The notes under the pieces were generated by a model. It was not told the DNA's origin and searched no databases. It worked only from the letters and a program-made list of their open reading frames with translations. Made by a program: the position numbers and the translations under genes. A stretch of DNA of 64,000 nt from Dipteris shenzhenensis (Eukaryota > Polypodiophyta > Polypodiopsida > Gleicheniales): the NCBI GenBank assembly GCA_047967505.1, contig CM106538.1. One strand, given 5' to 3'. Below are positions 23,316 through 34,506 of this stretch, one piece after another; within the stretch, counting starts at the first letter, position 1, and each line of letters begins with the position of its first letter.

Positions 23316-24150
23316 TTACTCCAATGAATCTTCCTAATGCAACATCTATAAATTGGCTTTTGTTTGTGGTTTCGATACATATGAAACAACAAACATCTTT
23401 CTTTCACTAGAAAGTCAACAAATGTTTTGGCCATGGGGCCATGTTCACATCTATTAAGGCCTTTTGCCCATAGCAACATACGGAAGCTTGTTGCTTGGGT
23501 TCTAGGAATTGGGAAAGTATTGTGCATGGTCTAGTCTCCCCCAACATAATTGAAACTTGGGTCCTCAATGGAGTTAGTGTTTCAATAAAAAACATCAAAT
23601 TTTACTTTTGAAGTGACTATATTTTATTTTGTGGGAATTGGGATTTTCCCAAATTCTCTTATATAGTATTTTATGGTGCAACATGTAAAAATGTGGCTCG
23701 AGTTTGCAATGTGCTTGGCCTTGACTGCTATTGATAGCTTTAAGTGACACCTCAAATATATTGTTGAAAGTAGGTAGGGCCAATCTACCTCTTCGGTGTC
23801 CTCGAAGGCAATAGCTATCCAAGAAATATACTAGTGAGGAACATATCCAATGCTCTTTTTCAACCCTCTAAACTCAAAAATAAAATGATAGAACATTTGG
23901 AGGCCCTCATTAGGAGACTGAATGCTCAAGTGACACTATGATGATGAGTAACTCTCCTCCTCGAAGAACTCATCACACCTATTGTTGTCTGCCAGTGCTC
24001 CTGGTGTTGTCGGAGTGACCAACCAAAAATCTTCTCACAAAAATGCCATGGATAGCTGAGCATGCTCTCCATAGAAGATGATGGTATGATATTCTGCATC
24101 ATAAGAGTCTAGGATCTCTTCTAGCTACGCTTTGTCCCAAACTTCTACCA
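23316..24150. other. Gene-free stretch
   Basis: Short overlapping ORFs on the minus strand (for example 23267-23527) show no domain. No gene is supported. Confidence 0.4.
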
Positions 24151-24154
24151 ATGG

Positions 24155-24540
24155 AAGCTTTAAAAAGAAAGAGAGAGGAAAGAAGAGAGGAGGGATAGAA
24201 AGAAGGAGAAAAAGAGACAAAGAATGAAAGAAGAGAGCCGAAAGAAGAGAGGAGGGAAAGAGAGAAATAGAAGAAATAAAAGAGGAGAGAAAGAGGAAAG
24301 AATGAAAGAAGAGAGCCAAAAGAAGAGGAGGGAAAGAAAGAATGCGAGAAGAGTGGAAGAAGAAGAGGGAAAGAGAGTAAAAGAGTGGAGAGAGAGAGAA
24401 AGAAAGGAAAGAAGAGAGGAGGGAAAGAAAGAAGGAGAGAAATAGTGGAGAGAAAAGAGAGAGAGAGACAAAAGAGATGAAAGAAGAGAGGAGGAAAGAG
24501 AGAAAGATAAAAAAAAAGAGAGGAGGGAACGAAATAGAGC
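24155..24540. repeat. Polypurine tract (AAAGAAGAGAGGAGGG-like units)
   Basis: Nearly 390 bp of almost pure A/G on the plus strand, built from degenerate GAAAGAAGAGAGGAGGGAAA units. ORFs on both strands here are Arg/Lys/Glu- or Ser/Leu/Phe-only and are compositional artefacts. Confidence 0.9.
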
Positions 24541-24719
24541 CAAGATGATATGATAGTAAGCATACCTCACAATTCCACTGATCTTGTAGATAGTTGTTCT
24601 AACATCTTTTGATAAGCATCCTTTCACTGTAATTGGAGGATATACTATCCAAGCAACAAAGTAATTATAACAATGCATCACAATGATCATAGCTATATTA
24701 AGCATGAGGACAATTGTAG

Positions 24720-25200
24720 TTATAGTAAGCATTCAAGCATGTAGAATACTTGTAAGAACTTGTGCCAATCATGGGACTTGAGGCCACTGAGCTTATTGTC
24801 CTTTGAAAATGCTCCTTTCAAGCAATGCATGTGTCCCATTGGTGTTTGAAAAGAGGCAATGGCTGCCTTGACTATTGCCTCATCTCTCTTGGAAGTGCTT
24901 TTGGGAGAACAACTTTTGGACCATGCATTTGGGGCCACAAGTCAGGGAGTCCTATCCATGGCTCGTAAGTCTTCTCACACTCCTCTTGTTTCTTTGTCAT
25001 GAACCAAGTACCAAATAGAAGCCCCCACATTCTTGAAGATATGCATGGGATCCAAGCTATGATTTATTTGCAACTTACCCCAATATGGAAGCTTGTGAAA
25101 TATCGATAGCCTCTTCAAACCACAAGGAGGCTCCTCTCCATTCTCCCTCCAAGTGGCAATCCAAGTAACTTGCCTTCAAAGATGGTGGCGGTGGATCAAG
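24720..25200 (-). pseudogene. CACTA Tnp2 transposase fragment (central region)
   Basis: Reading the minus strand downward, frames give GLKRLSIFHKLPYWGKLQIN, then HSLDPMHIFKNVGASIWYLV and, after stops, HCLKGAFSKDNKLSGLKSHD. These match in order the LxxLPYWKxLxxxHNLDxMHIxKNV and KLxGLKSHDCHxxMQ blocks of plant CACTA Tnp2. Stops and frame changes occur between blocks, so it is a dead fragment. The same SGLKxHD block is present in the remnant at 42.3 kb. Confidence 0.75.
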
Positions 25201-25429
25201 TTGACCTTCACGTGTAGGATGGTCAGGCGGAAGGTATCATGTTTGACCTTCATAAACCTTTTCCTCATATGTTTTTAGTGTCATGCAAGTGGGTCAATGT
25301 TAGCTTGGGTGTAGCCAATCGTGAAACTATTTTTTGGGGCCATTTTGGGCCGCAACACGATGCGCTTCTAGGTGAATATTTGAATTTTGTGTGGACGCGT
25401 GCTCTTGTCAAAAATTTTCCCAATGTCAT

Positions 25430-25935
25430 GAAGGTGCATTGGTGTAATAATGAGACACAATCTATTTGTTCAGAACATTGCATAGCTCGACCCATGACAT
25501 CTCTGCACTACTTCATGCAGCACAGTCTCTGGCCTATGCCACTTGATCACTTATTATTGTGCAGCCTTTTGCTGCAGCTTTGCCACCTGTCACTGGGCAT
25601 GTACCCATGTAGATCATTAAAATTGAAGGTTGGCTTGGAGAGACCACCGCGCTAGTTCTTGCCATAATAATGAGACATAATCTATCATTCTGAACACTGC
25701 CATTACATCACAGTCTCTAGCTTGACCACCTATCATCATGCAGCCTTTTGCCACTTCTTTGCTTGCACCCCATGCAAATCATAGGTTAGCTTAGAGAGAC
25801 CACCGTGCTAGTTTTTGGCATAATAATGAGATGAAATATATCATTCTGAGCATTGCCTTAGTGCAGGCGTGACCACCTGTCATCACCCATAATTCAAGGT
25901 TGTCTTGGAGAGATCATCATGCTGGTTCTTAGAGT
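25430..25935. repeat. Degenerate tandem repeat, about three copies
   Basis: Blocks with ATAATGAGACA..ATCTAT, then CAGTCTCT, CAGCCTTTTGC and GGAGAGACCACC recur starting near 25445, 25668 and 25822, each shorter than the last. The 138-codon plus ORF at 25239-25655 overlaps the first copy and shows no domain. Confidence 0.6.
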
Positions 25936-26053
25936 TATAGCTCCATTACCTATTTTTACGTATTATGAGAGGAGATCTATGAAAGCCACCACGCTGGTTC
26001 TTGGAGTTATATATTTGTGTACCAAGGAAAATGTATTCCGTTGTGCAACCAAG

Positions 26054-26203
26054 AAAAATGCAATTGATGATATGGCCCTTGAGGGGTCCATATCTATGTG
26101 CATTATATAATATCCAGGATGTTATTGGACAGAAATGGCATGTCGATATGGCCCTTGCCCCTAAAGGGGACCCCTCAAGGGCCATATCGTCAATTGCATT
26201 TTT
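26054..26203. repeat. Inverted repeat with 36-bp arms
   Basis: The arm at 26054-26089 (core GATATGGCCCTTGAGGGGTC) and the arm at 26168-26203 are reverse complements with one mismatch, separated by 78 bp. The stem-loop is not followed by a T-run in either direction. It could be the end of a small foldback element. Confidence 0.85.
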
Positions 26204-26511
26204 CGAAAGTTTAATTGTATTTTTCTAGATGTATCTCCATGCAACCACAACGGTGGGGTCGTTGGAGTTATTTTAGCACTATTTTGGTCATAAACCAAGG
26301 AAATTGTAGTTCTTCTTTCTTGGTATTTTAGTCCTTGTTGCAGTAAATATAAATGATGGCAAAAGTACAATTTATCGAGTGAAAATTGAGCAAAAGAGAT
26401 TAAAATCAGTCGGGGTGGAGAAGACAATGAGGCAGCTCCTAGGAAGGATGCAGAGAACCGCCACCGGTGGAGCAAATTCCAGCCACCGCGGTGGAGAAAT
26501 TTGCAGTAGCC

Positions 26512-27005
26512 ATGGTGAGGGCTATTTTTTATGAAACACTATTGGAAATACAAAGAGCAACCTACAACACCCTACAAGAAGATCATGATAGATGTTTGCA
26601 CAAGCTTGCCGTGGCTTTTGATAGTTATGAAAAGAAGTCCGCTGCCCTACGAGATTTCCAAACTAGAGTGGAATTCTTGGAAACCGCCCATGAAGAAGTT
26701 TTTCAAGAATTTACAAAAGTTCAACAAATGCTGAGGGATTCTGATGTAGCTGTTGCATAGAGTGAGTAAAAAGTGGAGGAGATGAAGGTGAACATGCACA
26801 GCCTTAGGATGAGGGAGGAAGGAATCAAGAAGCAACTTCGTCATGTACAGAGCAAGACTGTGGTATTGACGACTACAATAGTTAAATCGGATGCCTATCC
26901 CACTATGTAGCAGGGTCTGAAATGCATAGTCTGCCATACCCCCATCATAGATGACTGTTGTATCTGATGGCATGCATGCTACCACCCTGTGTGGGTGCAT
27001 ACAAA
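26512..27005 (+). pseudogene. Coiled-coil plus RING/PHD-like zinc-finger ORF with several stops
   Basis: One frame runs from an ATG at 26512 through about 27090 but has stops at 26758, 26767, 26908 and 26959 or nearby. The N-terminal half is helical and charged (RATYNTLQEDHDRCLHKLAV, VQQMLRDSD). The C-terminal half has paired cysteines and histidines: KCIVCHTPIIDDCC, WHACYHPVWVH, LCRECHFPLP. The pattern CxxC..H..CxxH..CxxC fits a cross-brace zinc finger of the RING/PHD type, as seen in ORFs of some plant mobile elements. The stops make it a pseudogene. Its lying between the FCP1/SET module and the transposase may be meaningful, but that is inference. Confidence 0.45.
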
Positions 27006-27429
27006 ATCACTATGTAGAGAATGCCATTTTCCATTGCCCAGGTCATGGACAGATCAAATGTGCTACTTGCTACATCTATCTATGAGATGAGAAAGTAGAT
27101 GCTACAGTTCAATTTGCCATTTGGGCAAAAGATCTTAAAGACAAGGAGCTCAAATTGAAGAAGTCCAAGACTGAACTTGATTGCAAGGAAAAGGAGCCTG
27201 AAGGAAGGATCCAGCCCCCTTTTGAAAAGGAGAAAAAAGTGCCGAGCCTGCAACCAGGAAGCTCAAATCAAGGAAAGAGGAAGTGACATGAAGGGAAGGA
27301 GTCTTTGAGATTGTAATCTATGTAATCTGTGTGTAATAATATATTGAATTGTTAATCTTCTCTGGAGTTTACTTGGGCAATGTTTTCTCAGCTAAGTGAC
27401 TAGATAGTGTCCTTTGATCCACGCCAGTT

Positions 27430-27615
27430 CGGTGATAATAATGAGATGAAAGATTTCGATTTGACATGTAATATGAGATGAAAGATTTTGATTAGATCAC
27501 TAATGTGAGACTGAAAGATTTTGATTAGTGAACTATTGTACCACGAAAGATTTCAATTAGACAACTAATGTGAGACGAAAGATTGAGATTAGACAACTAA
27601 CATGAGACTGAAGAA
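27430..27615. repeat. Tandem repeat of about 35-40 bp
   Basis: Five or so units carrying GATGAAAGATTT(T/C)GATTAGA and CTAATGTGAGAC follow one another with small changes. Confidence 0.75.
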
Positions 27616-28320
27616 TGAGAAGGTCGGGCTCAATGAACTCTCTCCCTATTCAAGTGCAGAGTGCAGACACAACTAAGTGCCCATTACAAAATCTAGCCCC
27701 AAAACTCTATACACCAATCCAAACTCTGTATACCGATCCACCTACTGCGAATCTATGGCATATGCAAAAGACTTTGGAATGCTTTTGTTCTGTCTGAAAA
27801 CAATGTTGGATGGCATCCTCGTAGAAATAGACTCGAAGAAGGAGGAAAGTAGTTGCAAGGAGGACAGGCTTCGGTGGTGGGTGTATTACTTGGAGTCAGC
27901 ACATATGGTGATTACTAATTTCCTTTTTTTTGCTCCTTTAAGGTACTTGTCAAGCTCATGATGTAGGTTTCTTTTGGCAGGACATGAAAGAGGCTTGAAG
28001 ATATATAGAGTGCAAAGAGTAGGATGAAGAGGACCCCCAGTGAAAGGAGGAGTTACTATGGGCATATAAGTCAGCAGAGTCAAGCAAGCAGTGTGATCCG
28101 AGTGTGTGAAGAGGTTTGCCATAGTGCAATAGACTGGCCTCCAGAGCTGGGAGATGCTTGCTATAGAGAGGTTGATAAGATAGTTGGGAGTTTGGAATTT
28201 CCTTGAAATAATAAAAATCTTGAAGGCATTTCTTGAACTTGTGGATATTCTCATGGTGCTTGTAATACATGATTTTGTATCGACCTACTTCCATGTTAGT
28301 ACTTAAATGTTTTAAGTAGT
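27616..28320. other. Gene-free stretch
   Basis: Short ORFs on both strands only. No motif is recognised. Confidence 0.4.
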
Positions 28321-28334
28321 CCGATGGTTGAAAT

Positions 28335-28960
28335 CTGATGCTTAACAATAACCAGTCTAAAGGGCACTAGCACTATGCAACAAATTTTAGGATAGCATGG
28401 TAGTAGTGTAGGGATAGCATAGTAGTAGTGCATGATTAGTGCAGGATAAGTTATCACCAGTGTGGTGGTTGGTTGCACTAGAATATGTACAGCCACCAGC
28501 GCGGTGTTTCTTTTCTATTATTACAAGATGAATGGATTTGTTGGAAACCAATGCGGTGATTGTTGGGATATACTAAAAGCAAGCATGGGATGAAATCTGA
28601 TGGTTAACGAAATGATAGACAGTCTAAAGGGCACTATTTTAGTATAGCACTATGTAACAGATTTTAGGATAGCATGGCAATAGTGTAGGGATAGCACGGT
28701 AGTGGTGTAGGATAAGTTATCGCCAGCACAGTTGTTGGTTTGCACTAGGATATGAACAGCCACCAGCGCAGTGGTTTGCTTCTATTATTACAAGATGAAT
28801 GGATTTGTAGGATGTGTGGATTTGTTATGGGAAACCAGCACGGTGGTTGTTGGGATATACTAAAAACAAGCATGGGTTTTACCGTTTGGGACTTACAAAA
28901 ACAATTTAATAAAACCAGCACGATGGTTGTTTGGGATATAAAAAGCAGTCTCAATACAAA
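28335..28960. repeat. Tandem duplication of a unit of about 270 bp
   Basis: Two long copies start near 28357 and 28622. Both contain TCTAAAGGGCACTA, TTTTAGGATAGCATGG, GATAAGTTATC, ACAGCCACCAGCGC and TTGTTGGGATATACTAAAA in that order. A partial third copy (ACCAGCACG.TGGTTGTTTGGGATA) follows near 28915. Confidence 0.85.
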
Positions 28961-31204
28961 TTCCATTTTGTAGGACAAGTGGACATATTGTTTCCCTGCA
29001 ATGAGACTACATACATTTTCTTAGTACTGTCTCAATCGTCCTCATCCACTACTCCAAGACACCCCAAGATATGCTCATGTGTGTCTAAATCCAATTTGAA
29101 GACACTCTTGCCCTTCTTTTGTTGTGGCAAAGGTTGCATCTGGAACTTAATAGCTCTTACTACATGAGAGTACACACATGTTTGTGGACTCTTATGTAGC
29201 AGTTCGTAATTGCGGCCTCTCTTGGATGTTTTTTGGTACCAAAAAGCACCGACTACTACATCCTACTTCTCGTAGGATTATCCTTCAACCTTGTACTTAG
29301 GTTTTGTGCAGTGCAATAGAAAGTATGGGTCATCTTCCTCGTTCTCCCCAAAATCTGTGACAACTGCAAAGTTATCCCCCTCTTCCAGACAGTCAGTGAG
29401 GTCATTGAAACTCCCCCCAAAGTGTGGCAAGTCTTTTGTCTCTCCATTGTTTGTGACTCCATTCGAATGTACAAGAAAGACCTGAACTCGATCCCATGTC
29501 TTCATAGTTGCAATGTTCTCATAATCATCATGATCCCCTATGATGCACGCACTGCAGAAATAAGAAAGTTTTCTCGTTTTAATCAGTTGGTTGTTTGAAA
29601 AGCCCCATATGCTGTGTAGACCATGATCTCCTTTAATTTTCTCGCAATCGTGCCAACTTCTCCTTTGCACTTCATCCACTTTCACTTCATGGAACACTCT
29701 GCGTACTATAATATTCTTAAGGCTTTGTTTATTATATGTTGAATGCACTCTTGTGGAGAGGTAGGCTATAAGCCATGTTACAACATCATGGGCATCATTG
29801 AGTTTCTCTTGAGGGCATGCTAATTGGTGTTTAAATAGAGCTTCATTATAACAGCACCGCATCCATCATGTTCACCCTTGCCATGGCTAGACCCAAAGAA
29901 ATTCCACATCATGTCTAGACCGATCAGGGATTTGAACCTTGAGATGAAGTAGAATCCATGTGCTGATTTAAATTGAGAGGCAGCACCATCTGACCACACC
30001 CAATGTTGTTTTATATTTTTTGCATGGGGATTTTCCTGTTTTAGCCATTCCCAATGTAGTAGAAAAGCATGTTGCACAAATAGGATGTCATGTTCCCTAT
30101 CATCTTAAATGTAGAAATGGTAAGTACGTTGCACTAACCTGGACTCCTGTGAGTCATCAAGCAGATTGGCATAAGGCATGGAGGAATCAAGCAAATGACT
30201 ATATGTGATATGCACAAGAATTGTTATCTGCTTGTTGTACCAGTGAGCACTTTCTATCTCATCTTATTCTTGAAAAGAATAATTTTTTGCAAAATCTATG
30301 ACAGATACAAAAGTGTCACGGGGAAAATTGGCAAGGCACGTCCTGAACTGCTTATCCTGCCAGCTAGCCATGAAATTGTGAAGCACATATTTTGAGATGG
30401 ATTGAGCCACGTGACCTGCAAGCTCCCTTCGCTGGGTGCTCTTATATGACAGTAGCCATCTCTTTTTATCGGATCCTTCAACATTGACATTTTTAAATCT
30501 CCTCCATTTTAGAGTAACCTGGTTGTCTTCCCTCATTTCATTTGGACAAACATTGAGTGTCTTCTTCTTCAGCTTTAAACTGCAATGCTTGCATGTGCCG
30601 CAAATGCATTCAACCCTTTGCCACTCACACGATCTCCCTTTGGACAAACCACTGGCTCCCATAGAGACCTTAGGCTACAAAATCTGGCATCCCTCGCAAC
30701 ACATGATGAGGATCCAAGTGGCCTACAGAGACTACGCATTCATTGGGGAGGCATGGGCATTGATCCTTATGGAGCAATGCTCCTATTCAACCACGTTGGT
30801 TTAGACAATCACATAACTGGTGATTGAGCTGAAGCAGCCATAGTTGCATGATGTTCCAACCACCGGGCTAGTTTAAACACACTATTCAAAAATTTGGACT
30901 TTCTCTCTTGGTTTGGACCTTTTTTTGGAGAATATCCTCTCCACTTAACTTCACTTAGTGAGCTCAAAAATTGGGTTTTTTAGAGCGCTAAATGGGTCAC
31001 TTATATACAAATATGGCCTTATTAAGCTAAAAAGTCAAGTGGTGACCTCTAATATAAAAAAGTATGGCTCAATGAAGCTATAATTCCCAAACTTGTGCAT
31101 GGTGCCCCCATCCAATAATAACTATAATAATAATAACAGTAGTCTCCTAACTCTAGTTCAATTTTAACACTATACTGATAAAGTGAAAATATGATACCAT
31201 ATGA

Positions 31205-31400
31205 AAAGAGTTTGCTGAATTCAACAAATAAGTGGTGTATAGATACACCATTAAAAAAAAAAAAGAGTTTGTTGAATTCAATATATAAGTGGCGTATAGA
31301 TACACCCTTTTTTTGAAAAACAAAGCATACAATACATTATCTTATTGGTGGTGTATAGATACACCATTGGTATGGAAAAAAGCATACAAAACATTATCTT
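31205..31400. repeat. Short palindromic GGTGTATAGATACACC repeats
   Basis: Three copies of a palindrome GGTGTATAGATACACC (one with GGCG) are spaced about 60-70 bp apart, two within a repeated context GAGTTTG(C/T)TGAATTCAA. They lie between two pieces of the broken transposase. Confidence 0.8.
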
Positions 31401-33410
31401 ATGGATCTAAATCTCGTTCAGAGTCATCGGAGTCATGTAATGTATTTGCGCTTGATGGGTCAAGTCTTGCCAAATGATGTTTAATATGGACACGACTTGG
31501 ATAAGGAATTGTGATACATTTTTCAACATTGTATCCATGCTTCTTTTTAAAACTTTGTGTCCTCAATTTCCAGCAATGAATAATTCTACTAACTTCCACC
31601 TCTGTTAATCCCTCATTATTTGGAACCCATTCACGTGTCTTTTGCAAGCATCCCTCATAGAGCTGTTTTATTGTATATCTTCTCGGGAGATTTTTCAATG
31701 GCTTTGGTTCATACCATAAAGCTTGAGTGTTATAGGAGTTCCCTTGTCATCCCTTTCTATCTTAGTAACCTTTGTATCCCAAATAGGGCCACCTTGGTCA
31801 TCCAACTCTGAACCTAGATCAAATGCCCAAATTGCAACAAATAGACCCTCTTCAATCTCATTAGATATTATAAACTCTGGTAAGGGTTTGTCTCCCTTCC
31901 TGCCACAATATTTTCGAGGTAGATGGCATTCCTCTGCTTCCTCCATATCTACTAACATATTTATATCCAAAGGAAAACTTGGTGACCTAGCTTGTTCCAG
32001 CAAAAAAGATTCACAGTATTCAATGCTCATTAAGTTTTCTTGTCTTTCTAAAGATTGGATAAGTGCTTTAGTTGATTTAATTGTCTCCAAATTCTTAGTT
32101 GATTGCTCTAGATATTTTTGCATCATACTTTGAAGATGTTTAATGAAGGCTTTCAAGCCTTTCATTTCATCTATGTCAAGTGATTTGTTTTTTGCAAGAA
32201 CAAATTTAGTTTCCTCTAATGGAATTATTTGTTGTAATAAAGCATATGACTCACTCCATAAATGATCTCCATCTACTGAGTAGTGCTTCCATTGCATCAC
32301 TGGAATATTGTTATGCATGTGAAACAGAAAGTAGTGTGGATTTGTGTGTCCTATTAGGGTATCATCTCCTGCTTGTAAATGTGGTTGTATGAATGCTCTC
32401 CAATCTACCATCCTCTCTAAGATGTTGTTGACATTTGACACATCCATCTAGCATTGTTTGTGGAAGATGAGGCTATGGTAATGCATGGTCTTCGAGAACT
32501 TGCTTTAATATTGCGGTTGTATTTATAGTGCTTCCATGGCATTTAAGCTTGTAGGTATTTCCATGAATTGTATGAACCACTTTTTCTTTCACCTCTGCCC
32601 AGATGGTCCAGTATGTGCCATGTGATAGTCCAGTTAACCATTGATATCCTCGATTGCAAATGGGTCTCCCATTAACCATGGGTTTCAATCTAGGTTTACA
32701 GTGTCTTGTGCTCAAATCTTGATTAGTGCCTTGATGAAGAAAGCATGAAAACTCTTGAAGAAGATAGTTATGTTTATTAGGCGCTGTCTTACTCCAAATA
32801 CCAAGGCATATGGCTACACAATCATCTTTCCCAACTTTTCTAATGCAAAGTCTCTTACAACAAGCTTGCATAAGCATCCTTTCCATATTCTCCTCGGATA
32901 ACATTACATGTCTCTTTGATTCTGGAATTGATGCCATGATTCTTCGCCTCTTTACACTCACATACTTTCTTTTTGTAAATAGTGTCTTGCATTTTCCAGT
33001 TGTAAGCCCATCAAACCTCGAATCCATTTCCCTTGAATCTTCATCTCTATAATCAAATGCTATGTGGGCTTGAGAATTCTTTGATACCTTATAATATCTT
33101 GGAAATGGCAATCTGGTAGACATGTTCATTGATGTCAATTTGTTGCCAATGCCTTTTGAATTTTGTGGTTGAACTCTTTCTCCTTTGTAACTCAAGATTA
33201 TCCCATCTATATTCTCTGGCATGCTAGTAACAATATTACGAAAAAAATGACAAGTCTCAGATTCTCTGTCCCTTTTGCCCTGCATTCGAGTGGTAACATC
33301 ATGATCATTGTCACTGATATCATTAATTCCTGTTATTGCATCACTTATCCCATCAATCTTTGTGTGTATTTTTCTTTGTGGTCCCATCTTATTATTCTCA
33401 ACACAAGACA

Positions 33411-33650
33411 AGTCTTCTATATCAGTAAGCATGTTTGAGTCACTTGCAACCCAAGACAAGTCTTCTATACCAGTGAGCCTGTTCGAGTCACTTGCAATAC
33501 ATGATAAGTCTTCTATATCAGTGAGTCTGTTCGAGTCACTTGCAACACAAGACAAGTCTTCTATACCAGTGAGCATGTTCGAGTCACTTGCAACACAAGA
33601 CAAGTCTTCTATACTAGTGAGTATATTTGAGTCACTTGCAACACAAGAAA
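33411..33650 (-). repeat. Five 48-bp in-frame coding repeats
   Basis: Five adjacent units of exactly 48 bp fill 33411-33650. In the transposase frame each encodes a 16-residue unit of the form LTxIEDLSCVASDSNx. A sixth, partial unit extends into the flanking frame. The unit length is a multiple of three, so copy-number change would not shift the frame. Confidence 0.95.
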
Positions 33651-34506
33651 CCTTTTCTACATCAACATCTGTTACTATAATGTCCTCAATACTTGTGAGC
33701 ATGCCACTATGATACTCTTGATCACTACTATAGCTTCTTATTAATTTGGATCCCATTTGTGTTATAGTCCTTTTCTTCTGATAATATTCTGTTGTGTCTT
33801 CCATGACATTGAAGAAAACTGTCTTGGGCAAACTTGATTTCAAGAAAGCTAATCCCCATTTACAAGTACTATGAACTTGTAGATGAGACATAGTATTATG
33901 GACATCTAGATGTGAAGTACTATCCATTGCATTTTGAATGACACCTACACTAGTCAACTTAATTATCTCCACTATATAGAGAAAACTTTGAGCATAGCCC
34001 TTAAAGTTGCCAATTGCTAAAACTTCTCCAGAGCAAGATAACATCTCTACTTTTTTCCGCTCAAAATAAGTTTTCTTGATATCTTGAAAGTATGTCTTTG
34101 GAACAATTTCATCTTGGTCCCAGAGCGTTCTGTGTGCTTGCATATCAAATATGTCACATTGTAAGATATTTCCCAATGTTTCAAAATCTCCATGTGGATA
34201 TTTTAAATGTACTTCAGGATTTACAACATTGGTGATTATCACTACACATCTTCTCTGACCACAATGTTGGAAATGACACACATTCATAAAATCAAGACTA
34301 TGAATTCGTTCAAAAGCCACCACTTCATTCTTCTTATATAACACCACATTCATACCCTCTTTTAGGATGAATACCTGTTTTATGTACAAAAATAGATTAG
34401 CAACTCAAAAAAAGACACAATAAATAATCATTGAGCTTATTATTACTTAATAACTTTTATATCAAAACTAGCAGAGAAGGCATTAAACCTAAACCCTACA
34501 TCCTAA

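Larger units (their letters stand above)
29278..34389 (-). pseudogene. Broken DDE-like DNA-transposon transposase gene
   Basis: Frames on the minus strand follow in order. 34389-32473 (638 codons) has a five-unit repeat near the middle and a cysteine-containing block near the end (ACCKRLCIRKVGKDDC, HGNTYKLKCHGS). Then 32447-31695 has VDWRAFIQPHLQAGDDTLIG, and 31698-31399 has LYEGCLQKTREWVPNNEG. Then 30662-30264 reads ANFPRDTFVSVIDFAKNYSF, with a stop, then DEIESAHW. Then 30100-29820 reads DDREHDILFVQHAFLLHW, HWVWSDGAASQFKSA and WNFFGSSHGKGEHDGCGA, and a tail runs to 29278. The DDREHD, WSDG..SQFK and FFGxSHGKGxxDGxG blocks match a transposase-like family common in animal and early-plant genomes whose superfamily name I cannot assign. 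At least two frameshifts and two stops disable it. The first ATG of the long frame is at 34353; 34389 is a TTG. Confidence 0.65.

Noticed and set aside
24099-24732. Ser/Leu/Phe-rich minus-strand ORFs
   Set aside because: They come from the polypurine tract and have no domain.
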